Source of the DNA: Achromobacter sp. UMC71
GTDB lineage: Bacteria > Pseudomonadota > Gammaproteobacteria > Burkholderiales > Burkholderiaceae_B
Assembly (NCBI RefSeq): GCF_014170305.1
Contig: NZ_LZZT01000040.1
Coordinates: 25,038-89,037 of the forward strand
Direction of reading: 5' to 3'
Length of the DNA stretch: 64,000 nucleotides
Shown: positions 29,524-37,773 of the stretch, piece after piece
Layout: each line of letters opens with the position of its first letter
Numbering within the stretch: position 1 is the first letter of the stretch
Made by a program: the position numbers and the translations under genes
Notes under the pieces: model-generated
The model's database searches: none
What the model was told of the DNA's origin: nothing
Seen by the model: the letters and a program-made list of their open reading frames with translations, nothing else

Positions 29524-29611
29524 GATGAGGCCGGAAGTGGGCGACACCGCGATTTAGCCCGCGGCATGTGACACGCCCAAGACGGCGGGTCCCAGGGCCC
29601 ATCAGCACAGC

Positions 29612-29848
29612 CTAGTTGTTGCGGCGGGGATACCCCTGGGCCTTGATGCGGATCCAGACCTCGCGCTTTTCCTCTTCCGTCATGAAGACCCAATTGGCCA
29701 CTTCCATGGCCGTGCGCCCGCAGCCCCGGCAGATGTCGTCAAACAGCGTGGAACATACGGCAACGCACGGGGAATCCGTGGCCCGGAACGCGCGTTGGGC
29801 GTCCTCGGGGTCGGGCAATTCGGTCAGATCGGCAAAGGAACGATTCAT
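29612..29848 (-). CDS. DUF1289 small cysteine-rich protein
   Basis: This 78-aa protein holds the DUF1289 core SPCVAVCSTLFDDICRGCGRT, four cysteines spaced to bind a metal (probably zinc or iron), followed by EVANWVFMTEEEKREVW. Its function is unknown. The ATG at 29846-29848 is preferred because the upstream extension is Arg-rich and unlike the family. The 165-bp gap to the hydrolase gene on its right shows nothing recognisable. Confidence 0.85.
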   Translation of the reverse strand: MNRSFADLTELPDPEDAQRAFRATDSPCVAVCSTLFDDICRGCGRTAMEVANWVFMTEEEKREVWIRIKAQGYPRRNN

Positions 29849-30013
29849 GGGCCGAAGGTTAACACCAGGGTTACGTCCCTTTTTTGATAGCCCTATTGTC
29901 CGGCGTGGCTTGATTGACAGCGCGGCAAAGCGCCGTGGCGGGCCGGAATGCCAGGCGCCCGCCCTTCGCAAGCTGGGCCTGCACCACGCCCAGCCGTCGG
30001 CGTCGAGGCCTGC

Positions 30014-30904
30014 CTAGTGCGGCCAGCCGAAAAATCCGGCAACCTCGCGCAACAGCGCGTCGGGGGTCTCTTCGGCCAGGTAATGGGCGCCCGGCAAGGC
30101 GCCGCCCGAGACCTCGTCCGCCACCGCGCGCCACAGCCCCAGCACGTCGAAATTGCGGCCCACCGCGCCGCGTTCGCCCCACAACACCCGCAGCGGCATG
30201 CGCAGGCGTTCGCCCGCCTCGCGCCCCTGGCGGTCGTGCTCCAGGTCCAGCGTGGCGGACGCGCGGTAGTCTTCGCAGATGCCGGTGGCCCAGCCCGGCA
30301 GCCGGGCCGTGCGCTCGTACTCGGCCATGGCCTCGGCCGAAAAGTGCGCCAACCCGCCAGGGCGTCCGCCCATGACCGACCGCAGATAGAAGACCGGGTC
30401 GCGTTCGATCATGGTCTCGGGCATGGGCGCCGGCTGGATCAGCCAGAACCAGTGGTAGTAGGCCTGCGCGAACGCCCGGGTGGTGTTCTCGTACATGTCG
30501 AGCGTGGGCGCGATATCCAGCAGCATCATGCGCCCGACCGCCGCGGCATGGTCCAGCCCCAGGCGGTGGGCGACGCGGGCGCCGCGGTCGTGCGCCAGCA
30601 CGTCAAAGCGCTCATGCCCGAGCGTGCGCATCAGCGCCGCCATGTCGGCGGCCATCTCGCGCTTGGAGTGGGCGGCGTGATCCGTCGAGGCGGGCGGCTT
30701 GTCGCTGTCGCCATAGCCGCGCAGGTCGGCCGCCACGCAGGTGTGATGGCGGGTCAGCTCGGGCCAGACCTTGTGCCAGATGGCGTGGGTCTGCGGATGG
30801 CCATGAAGCAGCAGCAGCGGCGGCCCGGCGCCGTCCAAGCGGGCGGCGATCCGGATGCCGTTGACCTCGTGGCGTTGCACGGGAAGATCGAAGAATGCGG
30901 TCAT
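30014..30904 (-). CDS. Fluoroacetate/haloacetate dehalogenase-like alpha/beta-hydrolase
   Basis: This 296-aa enzyme retains every residue used for defluorination in the characterised fluoroacetate dehalogenases. It has nucleophile Asp106 in AHDRGARV, carboxylate-binding Arg107 and Arg110, acid Asp130, the halide pocket His151-Trp152 in YYHWFW and Tyr213 in DYRASA, and His274 in GAHYLAEE. The oxyanion motif HGHPQTH is at 34-40. The pattern matches the RPA1163-type enzyme at constant offsets, so hydrolysis of a haloacetate is a serious possibility, although some homologues act on other substrates. It lies 15 bp after leuD in the same direction, suggesting one transcript with the LeuCD-like dehydratase. 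Confidence 0.88.
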   Translation of the reverse strand: MTAFFDLPVQRHEVNGIRIAARLDGAGPPLLLLHGHPQTHAIWHKVWPELTRHHTCVAADLRGYGDSDKPPASTDHAAHSKREMAADMAALMRTLGHERFDVLAHDRGARVAHRLGLDHAAAVGRMMLLDIAPTLDMYENTTRAFAQAYYHWFWLIQPAPMPETMIERDPVFYLRSVMGGRPGGLAHFSAEAMAEYERTARLPGWATGICEDYRASATLDLEHDRQGREAGERLRMPLRVLWGERGAVGRNFDVLGLWRAVADEVSGGALPGAHYLAEETPDALLREVAGFFGWPH

Positions 30905-30919
30905 TGCGGTCTGCGCCTC

Positions 30920-31570
30920 TCAGTTGTCCAGCCGGTCGCGCACACGGCGCGCCACGTCTTTCATCCACGGATGCCGAGCCCAGTGGCCGGCCTCGAAGTG
31001 TTCCACATCCGCCAGTTGCTGCAACGACGCGCCGACCATGTCCTGCCCTTGCGAGAACATGCGGCGGTGGCGCGCCGGCAGGTCGAACGTGGCCGTCCAG
31101 CCGTCGGCCGCGCGCACCGTGCCGGCCAGCGCGTCGATCTCGACGTGGTTGCTGGCCATATTGGACACCGGCGCGGACACCCGCGCCAGCAGCGCGTCGA
31201 CCTCGGCGGGCGGCAGGCTCACCAGCAGCAAGCCGTTGTTCAGGGCGTTGAAGTAGAAGATTTCGCCGAAGCTGGCGGCGACCACGGCGCGAATGCCGAA
31301 CTGCATCAGGCCCCACACCGCGTGTTCGCGGCTGGAACCGCAGCCGAAGTTCGGTCCGGCCACCAGGATCGAGGCGCCCGCATAGGCAGGCTGGTTCAGC
31401 ACGAAATCCGGCCGTGGCGCGCCGTCGGCGTCAAAGCGCAGGTCGTACAGCAGGCCGCGATCCAGGCCCGCCTTGTCGATGATGCGCAGGAACTGCTTGG
31501 GCATGATCTGGTCGGTGTCCAGATTGGAATACGGCAAGGGCGCGGCAACGCCCTGGATGGTCTGGTTCAT
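30920..31570 (-). CDS. 3-isopropylmalate dehydratase small subunit-like (LeuD paralogue)
   Basis: This 216-aa protein is the swivelling small subunit of an aconitase-family hydro-lyase. It has NLDTDQIMPKQFL, GPNFGCGSSREHAVWGL and IFYFNALNNGLL. It pairs with the large subunit directly upstream (4-bp ATGA overlap). Leucine biosynthesis LeuCD normally lies with leuA or leuB. Here the neighbours are a dehalogenase-like hydrolase, a Bug protein and a LysR gene, so a catabolic hydroxy-diacid substrate is more likely than 2-isopropylmalate. That is inference from context. Confidence 0.88.
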   Translation of the reverse strand: MNQTIQGVAAPLPYSNLDTDQIMPKQFLRIIDKAGLDRGLLYDLRFDADGAPRPDFVLNQPAYAGASILVAGPNFGCGSSREHAVWGLMQFGIRAVVAASFGEIFYFNALNNGLLLVSLPPAEVDALLARVSAPVSNMASNHVEIDALAGTVRAADGWTATFDLPARHRRMFSQGQDMVGASLQQLADVEHFEAGHWARHPWMKDVARRVRDRLDN

Positions 31571-32988
31571 CGTGTTTGCTCCAGGTCGCGCACGTCGACG
31601 ATGCGGCCGGCCAGCGCGGCGGCAGCGGCCATGGCCGGGCTCATCAAGTGGGTGCGCCCCGCCCTGCCCTGGCGGCCTTCAAAGTTGCGGTTGGTGGTGG
31701 AGGCGCAGCGTTCGCCAGGACGCAGCACGTCGTCGTTCATGGCCAGGCACATCGAACAGCCCGGCTGGCGCCATTCAAAGCCGGCGGCGATCAACGCGGC
31801 GGCCACGCCCTCGGCTTCAGCCTGGGCGCGCACGGCCCCCGAGCCCGGCACCACCATGGCCCGCACGCCAGCCGCGACCTGGCGGCCGCGCACCACGTCG
31901 GCCACCACGCGCAGGTCTTCGATGCGGCCGTTGGTGCAGGACCCGATGAACACCCGGTCGATCGGCACGCCGGCGATCGGCGCGCCGGGTTGCAGGCCGA
32001 TGTACTCCACGGCCTTTTCCAGCGCCAGGCGCGCCAGCGCGTCGGGCTCGGTCCGCGGGTCTGGCACGGTGCCGGTGACCGGCATCGCCTGGTCGGGGCT
32101 GGTGCCCCAGGTGACGAACGGCGCGATCTGGGTGGCGTCGAACCCGTGCTCGACGTCGAAGACAGCGTCCGCGTCGCTATGCAGCGTGGCCCAGTAGGCC
32201 CGCGCCTGCGCCCGTTCCGCGCCATGCAGCTGGGGCGCATGCGCGGCCACGTAGGCATCGGTGGTGGCGTCCGGTGCGATCAACGCGGCGCGGGCGCCGG
32301 CTTCCACGGTCATGTTGCACAGGGTCATGCGCGCTTCGGCCGACAGGCCGGCGATGGCGCTGCCGCAGAATTCCACCGCATGGCCGCGCGCGCCCTGGGC
32401 GCCAATGCGATGCACCACATAAATCACCAGGTCCTTGGCGGACACGCCGGCGGGCAACTGGCCGTCGACACGGATGCGCATGTTGCGCGCCACCCGGTAC
32501 ACCAGCGTCTGGGTCGCCAGGATATGCTCGACTTCCGACGTGCCGATGCCAAAGCCCAGCGCGCCCAGCGCGCCGTAGGTCGTGGTGTGGCTGTCGCCGC
32601 ACAGCACCACCATGCCGGGCAGGATCATGCCGTGTTCGGGCGCGATGACGTGCTCGATGCCTTGCAAGGGGTCGGTGGTGTCGAACAGCGCGATGTCCTG
32701 CTCGTCGCAATTGCGCTTCAGGTTGCGCGCCTGGCGCGCCGAGGCGTCATCCGGAATGACGCGCAGCGCGGCGGGCACCGGATGCGTCGGGATGATGTGG
32801 TCCACCACCGCCATCTGCTGCCCCGGCCGCAGCACTTGGCGGCCTCGCGCGGCCAGGCCGCTGAAGGCCTGCGGACTGGTGTATTCATTCATGATGTGCA
32901 GATCCACGTACAGCAGGATGTGCTCGTCGTCGATGCGGGCCACTTCGTGGCTGGCCACCAGTTTGTCGTATAGCGTCATGCCGGGCAT
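31567..32988 (-). CDS. 3-isopropylmalate dehydratase large subunit-like (LeuC paralogue)
   Basis: This 473-aa [4Fe-4S] hydro-lyase subunit has the three cluster cysteines (GSCTNGR and GCSMC), the active-site stretches [28 protein letters not shown], and [12 protein letters not shown]. It isomerises or dehydrates a 2- or 3-hydroxy acid together with LeuD. The first ATG has GGAAG 8 nt upstream. It overlaps leuD by ATGA and follows the Bug gene by 61 bp, so the Bug protein, LeuC, LeuD and hydrolase genes probably form one operon divergent from the LysR gene. Confidence 0.9.
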   Translation of the reverse strand: [473 protein letters not shown]

Positions 32989-33049
32989 GTCGATGCTTCC
33001 TTGCGAAAAAGCGCGCCCGCGCGGGGCGCGATGAAACCTTTGCCGGACG

Positions 33050-34042
33050 TCAGTTGTTGGCCTCGATGCCGGCGTCCTTGACGATGCCGGCCCAGCGCGT
33101 GATTTCGCCGGCGACCATGGCGTCGGTCTGGGCCGGGGTGGAAATCAGCGGTTCGAAGCCTTCGCGGCCCATGCGTTCGGCCAGCGCGGGCGATTGCAAC
33201 GCCTGGGCCAGCTTGGCGTTGAGCGTGTCCACCGCGGCCTGCGGCGTGCCGGCGGGCGCGCTGATCACGAACCAGGTGTTGAAGGCGTAGCCGGGCAGGC
33301 CGGACTCGGCGATGGTGGGCACGTCCGGCAACAGCGGCGAACGCGTGGTGCCAGTGACGCCCAACGCCTTGAGCTTTTTGCCATCAACCTGCGGCTTGGC
33401 CGCCGACAGCACCGGAAAACTCATCTGCACCTGGCCGCTGATGGTGTCCACCATGGCCGGGCCGCCGCCCTTGTAGGGCACGTGCAGGATCTGCGTGCCC
33501 GAGACCGACTTGAACAATTCCGCGGCCATGTGGAAGGTGCTGCCGGTGCCGGCCGAACCGAAGCTCAGTTCGTTGGCGGGACGTGCGCGGATGTACTCCA
33601 GCAGCGCCTTCACGTTGTCCACCGGCAGCGACGGCGTCACGGTCAGCACGTGCTGTGAAGTGCCGACGGTACCCACCGAGCGCAGGTCGCGCGCGGTGTC
33701 GAACGGCATGGTCTTGAACAGCGCCGGGTTGATCGCCAGCGACATCGTGTTGATGGCCAGCGTGTAGCCATTGGGCTCGGCGCGCGCCACGGCGGCCATG
33801 CCGATGTTGCCGGACGCGCCGGCGCGGTTTTCCACGATCACGCTCTGGCCCAGGGCCTTGCCCCAGGCGTCGGAGATCAGCCGGGCGGCAATGTCCACGC
33901 TGCCGCCCGGCGCGAACGGCACCACCAGGGTGATGGGGCGCTGGGGAAACGCGTCGGCGGCAACGGCCGGCGCCAGCCAACAGGCGGACATGGCGGCCAT
34001 GGCCGCCGCGGCCAGCGTGCGCAATGCGTAAGGGGTCTTCAT
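33050..34042 (-). CDS. Bug/TctC-family periplasmic solute-binding protein of the LeuCD-like cluster
   Basis: This 330-aa protein has a signal peptide (about 1-29, cut near AVAA), ITLVVPFAPGGSVDIAARL, VENRAGASGNIG, HVPYKGGGPAMVDTISGQVQM and TRWAGIVKDAGIEANN. It probably delivers or senses the carboxylate metabolised by the downstream LeuCD-like enzyme. AGGAGA lies before the ATG. It is first in the operon and transcribed away from the LysR gene, the classic LysR-target arrangement. Confidence 0.92.
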   Translation of the reverse strand: MKTPYALRTLAAAAMAAMSACWLAPAVAADAFPQRPITLVVPFAPGGSVDIAARLISDAWGKALGQSVIVENRAGASGNIGMAAVARAEPNGYTLAINTMSLAINPALFKTMPFDTARDLRSVGTVGTSQHVLTVTPSLPVDNVKALLEYIRARPANELSFGSAGTGSTFHMAAELFKSVSGTQILHVPYKGGGPAMVDTISGQVQMSFPVLSAAKPQVDGKKLKALGVTGTTRSPLLPDVPTIAESGLPGYAFNTWFVISAPAGTPQAAVDTLNAKLAQALQSPALAERMGREGFEPLISTPAQTDAMVAGEITRWAGIVKDAGIEANN

Positions 34043-34156
34043 GGGGTGGGTCTCCTCTTGGATGGCCGCGTCGGGCGGCTCTGCGTATCGGTGAACCCAG
34101 TGTATAGGCCGGTTCTATTCTTATAATTAATGGATAAACTAAATCTTTATTAAATT

Positions 34157-34170
34157 TTATTTATAAATAA
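34157..34170. promoter_or_regulatory. AT-rich palindrome in the LysR/Bug divergent region
   Basis: TTATTTATAAATAA is a perfect 14-bp palindrome directly in front of the LysR ATG, inside an AT-rich island that contrasts with its surroundings. It is a candidate operator for autoregulation. Other T-N11-A LysR-type matches cannot be ranked in such AT-rich sequence. Confidence 0.5.
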
Positions 34171-34174
34171 ATCC

Positions 34175-35098
34175 ATGGATGCGCTGTCGGACCTTGCGTT
34201 CTTTTCGCTGCTGGTCAAACACGGCAACCTGTCGGCGGCCGCGCGTGAACTGGGCCTGACGCCGCCCGCCGTCAGCACGCGCCTGGCCAAGCTGGAGCAG
34301 CGGCTGGGTGTCCGCCTGCTGAACCGCAGCACGCGGCGCGTCAGCGTCACGCAGGAAGGCGAGCTGTACCTGGCCGAGGGCGGCCGCATCCTGGCCGACC
34401 TGCAGGCGCTGGAACGTTCCGTGTCCAGCAGCCGCGCGCAGCCCCAGGGCCTGCTGCGCCTGAACGCCACGTTCGGCTTTGGCCGCGCTCACGTCGCGCC
34501 CGCCGTGTCGGACTTTGCGCGCCAGTACCCCGACGTCGAGGTGCAGTTGCGCCTGACCGACCGGCCCCTGAACCTGATCGAAGAAGGGTTCGACGTGGCG
34601 GTGCGCTTCGGCGACCTGCCCGACGCCCGCCTGACCGCGCGCAAGATCGCCTCCAACCGGCGGCTGTTGTGCGCGTCGCCGCGCTACCTGGACACCTATG
34701 GCGAACCGCGCACGCCGGGCGATCTGCAACGCCACCGCTGCATCGTGGTGCGCGAAAACGACGTCGCCTACGGCACCTGGCGGCTCGAGGCCGGCCAACG
34801 CGCGGAGACGGTGAAAGTGCGCGGCCCGGTCAGCTCCAACGACGGCCAGAGCGCGCTGGAATGGGCGCTGGACGGCCACGGCATCGTGATGCGGTCCGAA
34901 TGGGAAACCGCCGCCCACCTGCGCGCCGGACGGCTACGCCTGGTGTTGCCGGAATGGGCCACGCCGGCGGCGGACATTCATGTGCTGTATCCAGAACGCC
35001 TGAACCTGCCGGCCAAGACGTTGGCATTCGTCGATTTCCTGGCGCAGCGCTTTGCCCGGCATTTGCGCGCGCCGGGCTCGCAGACGGCGGTCTGGTGA
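34175..35098 (+). CDS. LysR-family transcriptional regulator
   Basis: This 307-aa regulator has the N-terminal winged helix-turn-helix (FFSLLVKHGNLSAAARELGLTPPAVSTRLAKLEQRLGVRL split across 9-50), a linker helix, and a periplasmic-binding-like effector domain (LNATFGFGRAHVAP onward, VRFGDLPDARL). It is of the CrgA/DmlR-like subgroup by general look. It diverges from the Bug-LeuCD-hydrolase operon and most likely controls it in response to the transported or metabolised acid. Confidence 0.92.
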   Translation: MDALSDLAFFSLLVKHGNLSAAARELGLTPPAVSTRLAKLEQRLGVRLLNRSTRRVSVTQEGELYLAEGGRILADLQALERSVSSSRAQPQGLLRLNATFGFGRAHVAPAVSDFARQYPDVEVQLRLTDRPLNLIEEGFDVAVRFGDLPDARLTARKIASNRRLLCASPRYLDTYGEPRTPGDLQRHRCIVVRENDVAYGTWRLEAGQRAETVKVRGPVSSNDGQSALEWALDGHGIVMRSEWETAAHLRAGRLRLVLPEWATPAADIHVLYPERLNLPAKTLAFVDFLAQRFARHLRAPGSQTAVW

Positions 35099-35159
35099 CG
35101 CGACAAGTCCGGCAGCCGCGCGCCGGGCGGAGGGCAAGGCCGCCTGCCGCGCACGGGCC

Positions 35160-35789
35160 CTAGATCTCGTCGATGGCCGTGCTGGCCGGCGTGTCGCCAC
35201 CGCCGATGGCGTAGCGGTCGCGGGTGGTGACGTAAAAGCTGGCGCCGAAACGGCCCACCGGAAAATAGTCTTGCAGGCGCACGCGCCAGGTCTCGGTGTC
35301 GATCAGGCCGTCGCGCGCGTGCAACCAGCGCACTTGCCCAATGAAGATCTGGCGGCTGGCGGTTTCCAGGGTTTCATATAGCGTGCATTCGAACGCCACC
35401 GGCGCCTGCGCAATGCGCGGCGGCGCCACCCGCTGGCTGGGCGCGGCGTCCAGGCCGGCATGCGCCAGCTCGCTGACGTCGGACGGCAGGCGGTCGCCGC
35501 AGCGATGCATTTTCTCGGCCATGGCTTCGTCGGTCAGGTGCACCACGAATTCGCCGGTGCGCACGATGTTGCGCGCCGTGTCCTTCAGGTTGCCATCTTC
35601 CAGGCGGTTGATGCTGACCATGACGATGGGCGGATCCTCGCCCAGCATGTTGAACATGCTGAAGGGCGCGGCGTTGACCACGCCGGTTTCCGACAAGGTG
35701 GTGATCAGCGCGATCGGCCGCGGCACGATCAGGCTCGCCATGAGCTTGTAGCGCTGGTATTCGGTGATTGATTCGAAGTCGATATCCAT
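35160..35789 (-). CDS. Flavin reductase-like FMN-binding protein
   Basis: This 209-aa protein has the split-barrel flavin reductase fold: YKLMASLIVPRPIALITT, NAAPFSMFNMLGEDPPIVMVSI and NIVRTGEFVVHL are typical of the PF01613 DIM6/NTAB group. Such proteins supply reduced FMN to a monooxygenase or bind FMN for another redox step; no partner oxygenase is adjacent. ATG 35787-35789 lies 1 nt after the GntR-gene stop, so the two are translationally linked. Confidence 0.88.
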   Translation of the reverse strand: MDIDFESITEYQRYKLMASLIVPRPIALITTLSETGVVNAAPFSMFNMLGEDPPIVMVSINRLEDGNLKDTARNIVRTGEFVVHLTDEAMAEKMHRCGDRLPSDVSELAHAGLDAAPSQRVAPPRIAQAPVAFECTLYETLETASRQIFIGQVRWLHARDGLIDTETWRVRLQDYFPVGRFGASFYVTTRDRYAIGGGDTPASTAIDEI

Positions 35790-35790
35790 G

Positions 35791-36555
35791 TCAGGCCAGT
35801 CCCAGCATCTGGGCAAGGGTTTGCGCGGGTTGGGGACGTTCCAGGCTGATGCGCCGTTCGAGGTCCGCCAGGTGGTTGTCGTTGATCTTCACGGCCTCGG
35901 CCACTTGCCCGCGTTCCATCAGGTCCACGATCAGCACGTGTTCGCCATGTTCGCAGGCGGCGTTGCCGGGCGGCTCGTACAGCGCCACGATGAGCGAGCA
36001 GCGCGACACCAGCTCGGCCAGGTAGCCGTGCAGGATGCCATTGCCCGATAGCTCGCCCAGCCGCACATGAAAGGCGCTGGCCTGCCGCGCCCAGGCCGGT
36101 TGCCCGGCGCGGTGCAGCAAGGCGTGCTCGTCGCGCAGCTGCTTGCGCAGCGAGGCGTAGTCGGCCTTGGTGGCGCGGGCCGCGGCCAGCGGCAGCAAGG
36201 CGGCCTCCAGCGCCCGCCGCGCCTGGAAGATCTGGCGCGTGTCTTCGGGCGTGGGTTCGGCCACCACGGCGCCGCGATTGTGATGCAGGTCCACCACGTG
36301 TTCGTGCGCCAGGCGCTGCAGGGCCTTGCGCGCCACGGAACGCGAGACCCCGAAGATGTCGCACAGGGCCGCCTCGGGCAGCTTGGTGCCGGGCGTCAGG
36401 CGCTGGCTCATCACGCTTTCGTAGACGGCCTCGCAGATACGGCGTTCCTGGTCGGCATCGGGCGCGGTGTCGTCGGCCGGGGCCGCGGCAACGACGGCCG
36501 GACGGCGCTTGACGGCCGGCGTGGCACGGGGTTTGGCGGGGCTGCGGGTAGGCAT
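35791..36555 (-). CDS. GntR-family regulator, FCD subgroup
   Basis: This 254-aa regulator has an Ala/Pro/Arg-rich N-terminal extension, a winged helix (RLTPGTKLPEAALCDIFGVSRSVARKALQRLAHE) and an all-helical FCD effector domain with probable metal-ligand histidines (FHVRLGELSGN and the HEHV region). The ATG at 36553-36555 is preferred to a TTG further upstream. It lies between the flavin reductase and deacetylase genes, which together with the divergent ABC transporter are its likely targets. Confidence 0.88.
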   Translation of the reverse strand: MPTRSPAKPRATPAVKRRPAVVAAAPADDTAPDADQERRICEAVYESVMSQRLTPGTKLPEAALCDIFGVSRSVARKALQRLAHEHVVDLHHNRGAVVAEPTPEDTRQIFQARRALEAALLPLAAARATKADYASLRKQLRDEHALLHRAGQPAWARQASAFHVRLGELSGNGILHGYLAELVSRCSLIVALYEPPGNAACEHGEHVLIVDLMERGQVAEAVKINDNHLADLERRISLERPQPAQTLAQMLGLA

Positions 36556-36593
36556 GGCGGGACTCGGCAGGAAGGTCGCGGGAGGGTCGAGGA

Positions 36594-37544
36594 TCAGCGG
36601 GCGCAAGCCAGGCCATCGACATGGCGGCAGATGTCGCCGGGCGTGGCGAACCAGATTTCTCCCCGGTCGCGCGCGGCGGCCAACGGCGCCAGCGCCCGGC
36701 GCAGATGCCGCAGCCGGTAAGGCTGGCCCACGATGTAGGGATGCAGCGCAATGCCCATGACCAGCGGCTGGCGCTGCGCCTGGGTCCGCATTTCCTCGAA
36801 CTGGTCAAGAATCATATCGGCAAAGTCGCGGGCGTCCATCTTGCGGCCCATGATCATGGGAATGTCGTTCAGTTCCTGCGGATACGGAATGGCCCACAGG
36901 TCGCCCGCCCGGGTGCGCATGCGCATGGGCTGGTCGTCGTGGCACCAGTTCAGCGTGTAGCGGTAGCCGGCTTCGGCCAGCAGGTCCGGCGTGGCGCGGC
37001 TTTCGGATATCCAGGGCGACAACCAGCCGGCGGGCGCGCTGCCGGCGTGCTGACCGATGCGGTCGCGGCAGTGTTCCAGTAGCGCGCGTTCGTCGGGTTC
37101 GGACAGGCCGCCCTGGCGGTGAGCGTTGCTGTAGCCGTGCCCGATGAGTTCGTCGCCGCGCGCCAGGCAGGCGTCGACCAGTTCGGGACAGTGTTCATAC
37201 AGCGCCGTATTGATCAGCGCGCCGGCGGGCAGGTTCAGTTCGTCGAACAGTTCAAGACAGCGCCACGCGCCCACCCGGTTGCCGTACTCGCGCCAGGCGT
37301 AATTGAGCACGTCGGGGTGCGGCGAAGCGGGCCCCAGCTCTGCGCCCAAGCCCTCGCCAAAGGCGAAATGCTCGATGTTGAAGCCCAGGTACACGGCCAG
37401 CCGCGCCCCGTTCGGCCAGGCGTAGTCCGGCCGCCCGGTGATGGGCTGATACGGAAAACGGCCATGGCAGGCCAGCGGCGCCGGGGTCCAGGACGCCGGG
37501 GCGTCGCGCCCCGCATTGGTGCTTTGGAGCAAGGATGGATTCAT
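36594..37544 (-). CDS. Polysaccharide deacetylase family protein (PuuE/allantoinase-like)
   Basis: This 316-aa NodB-fold hydrolase resembles the PuuE-like group: ARLAVYLGFNIEHFAFGEG, YGNRVGAWRCLELFDELNLPAGALINTALYEHCPELVDA, ELIGHGYSN, GWLSPWISES, and a late HPYIVGQPYRL. These enzymes act on C-N bonds of small amides, such as allantoin, rather than on polysaccharide. It is cytosolic (no signal peptide). It diverges from the Liv-type transporter, which may import its substrate. ATG 37542-37544 was chosen; an upstream in-frame start adds 19 unrelated residues. Confidence 0.87.
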   Translation of the reverse strand: MNPSLLQSTNAGRDAPASWTPAPLACHGRFPYQPITGRPDYAWPNGARLAVYLGFNIEHFAFGEGLGAELGPASPHPDVLNYAWREYGNRVGAWRCLELFDELNLPAGALINTALYEHCPELVDACLARGDELIGHGYSNAHRQGGLSEPDERALLEHCRDRIGQHAGSAPAGWLSPWISESRATPDLLAEAGYRYTLNWCHDDQPMRMRTRAGDLWAIPYPQELNDIPMIMGRKMDARDFADMILDQFEEMRTQAQRQPLVMGIALHPYIVGQPYRLRHLRRALAPLAAARDRGEIWFATPGDICRHVDGLACAR

Positions 37545-37701
37545 TTTGGTGCAAATCCTGATGCGTGATTGTGAACAAAAAACTGGCTGTTTTGGAAACA
37601 AAATTTGGATGCCACGCTGACAAACGATCTAGAAAACCGTTCTTTTCCCCTGGAGCAGCGCCTGGACGCGTGCGGATGAAATCCGGCATTCCGGGTGGCA
37701 T

Positions 37702-37749
37702 GGATCTTGCATAACGAACCGGAGCAGCCCTTGAACCCATGCAAGATCC
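37702..37749. promoter_or_regulatory. 11-bp inverted repeat in the deacetylase/ABC divergent region
   Basis: GGATCTTGCAT (37702-37712) and ATGCAAGATCC (37739-37749) are perfect reverse complements separated by 26 bp, just before the binding-protein gene (ATG 37774). They could be paired operator sites for the GntR-type regulator or a leader hairpin. Confidence 0.55.
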
Positions 37750-37773
37750 GTTCCACTTTTCCAGGAGTGCCCG

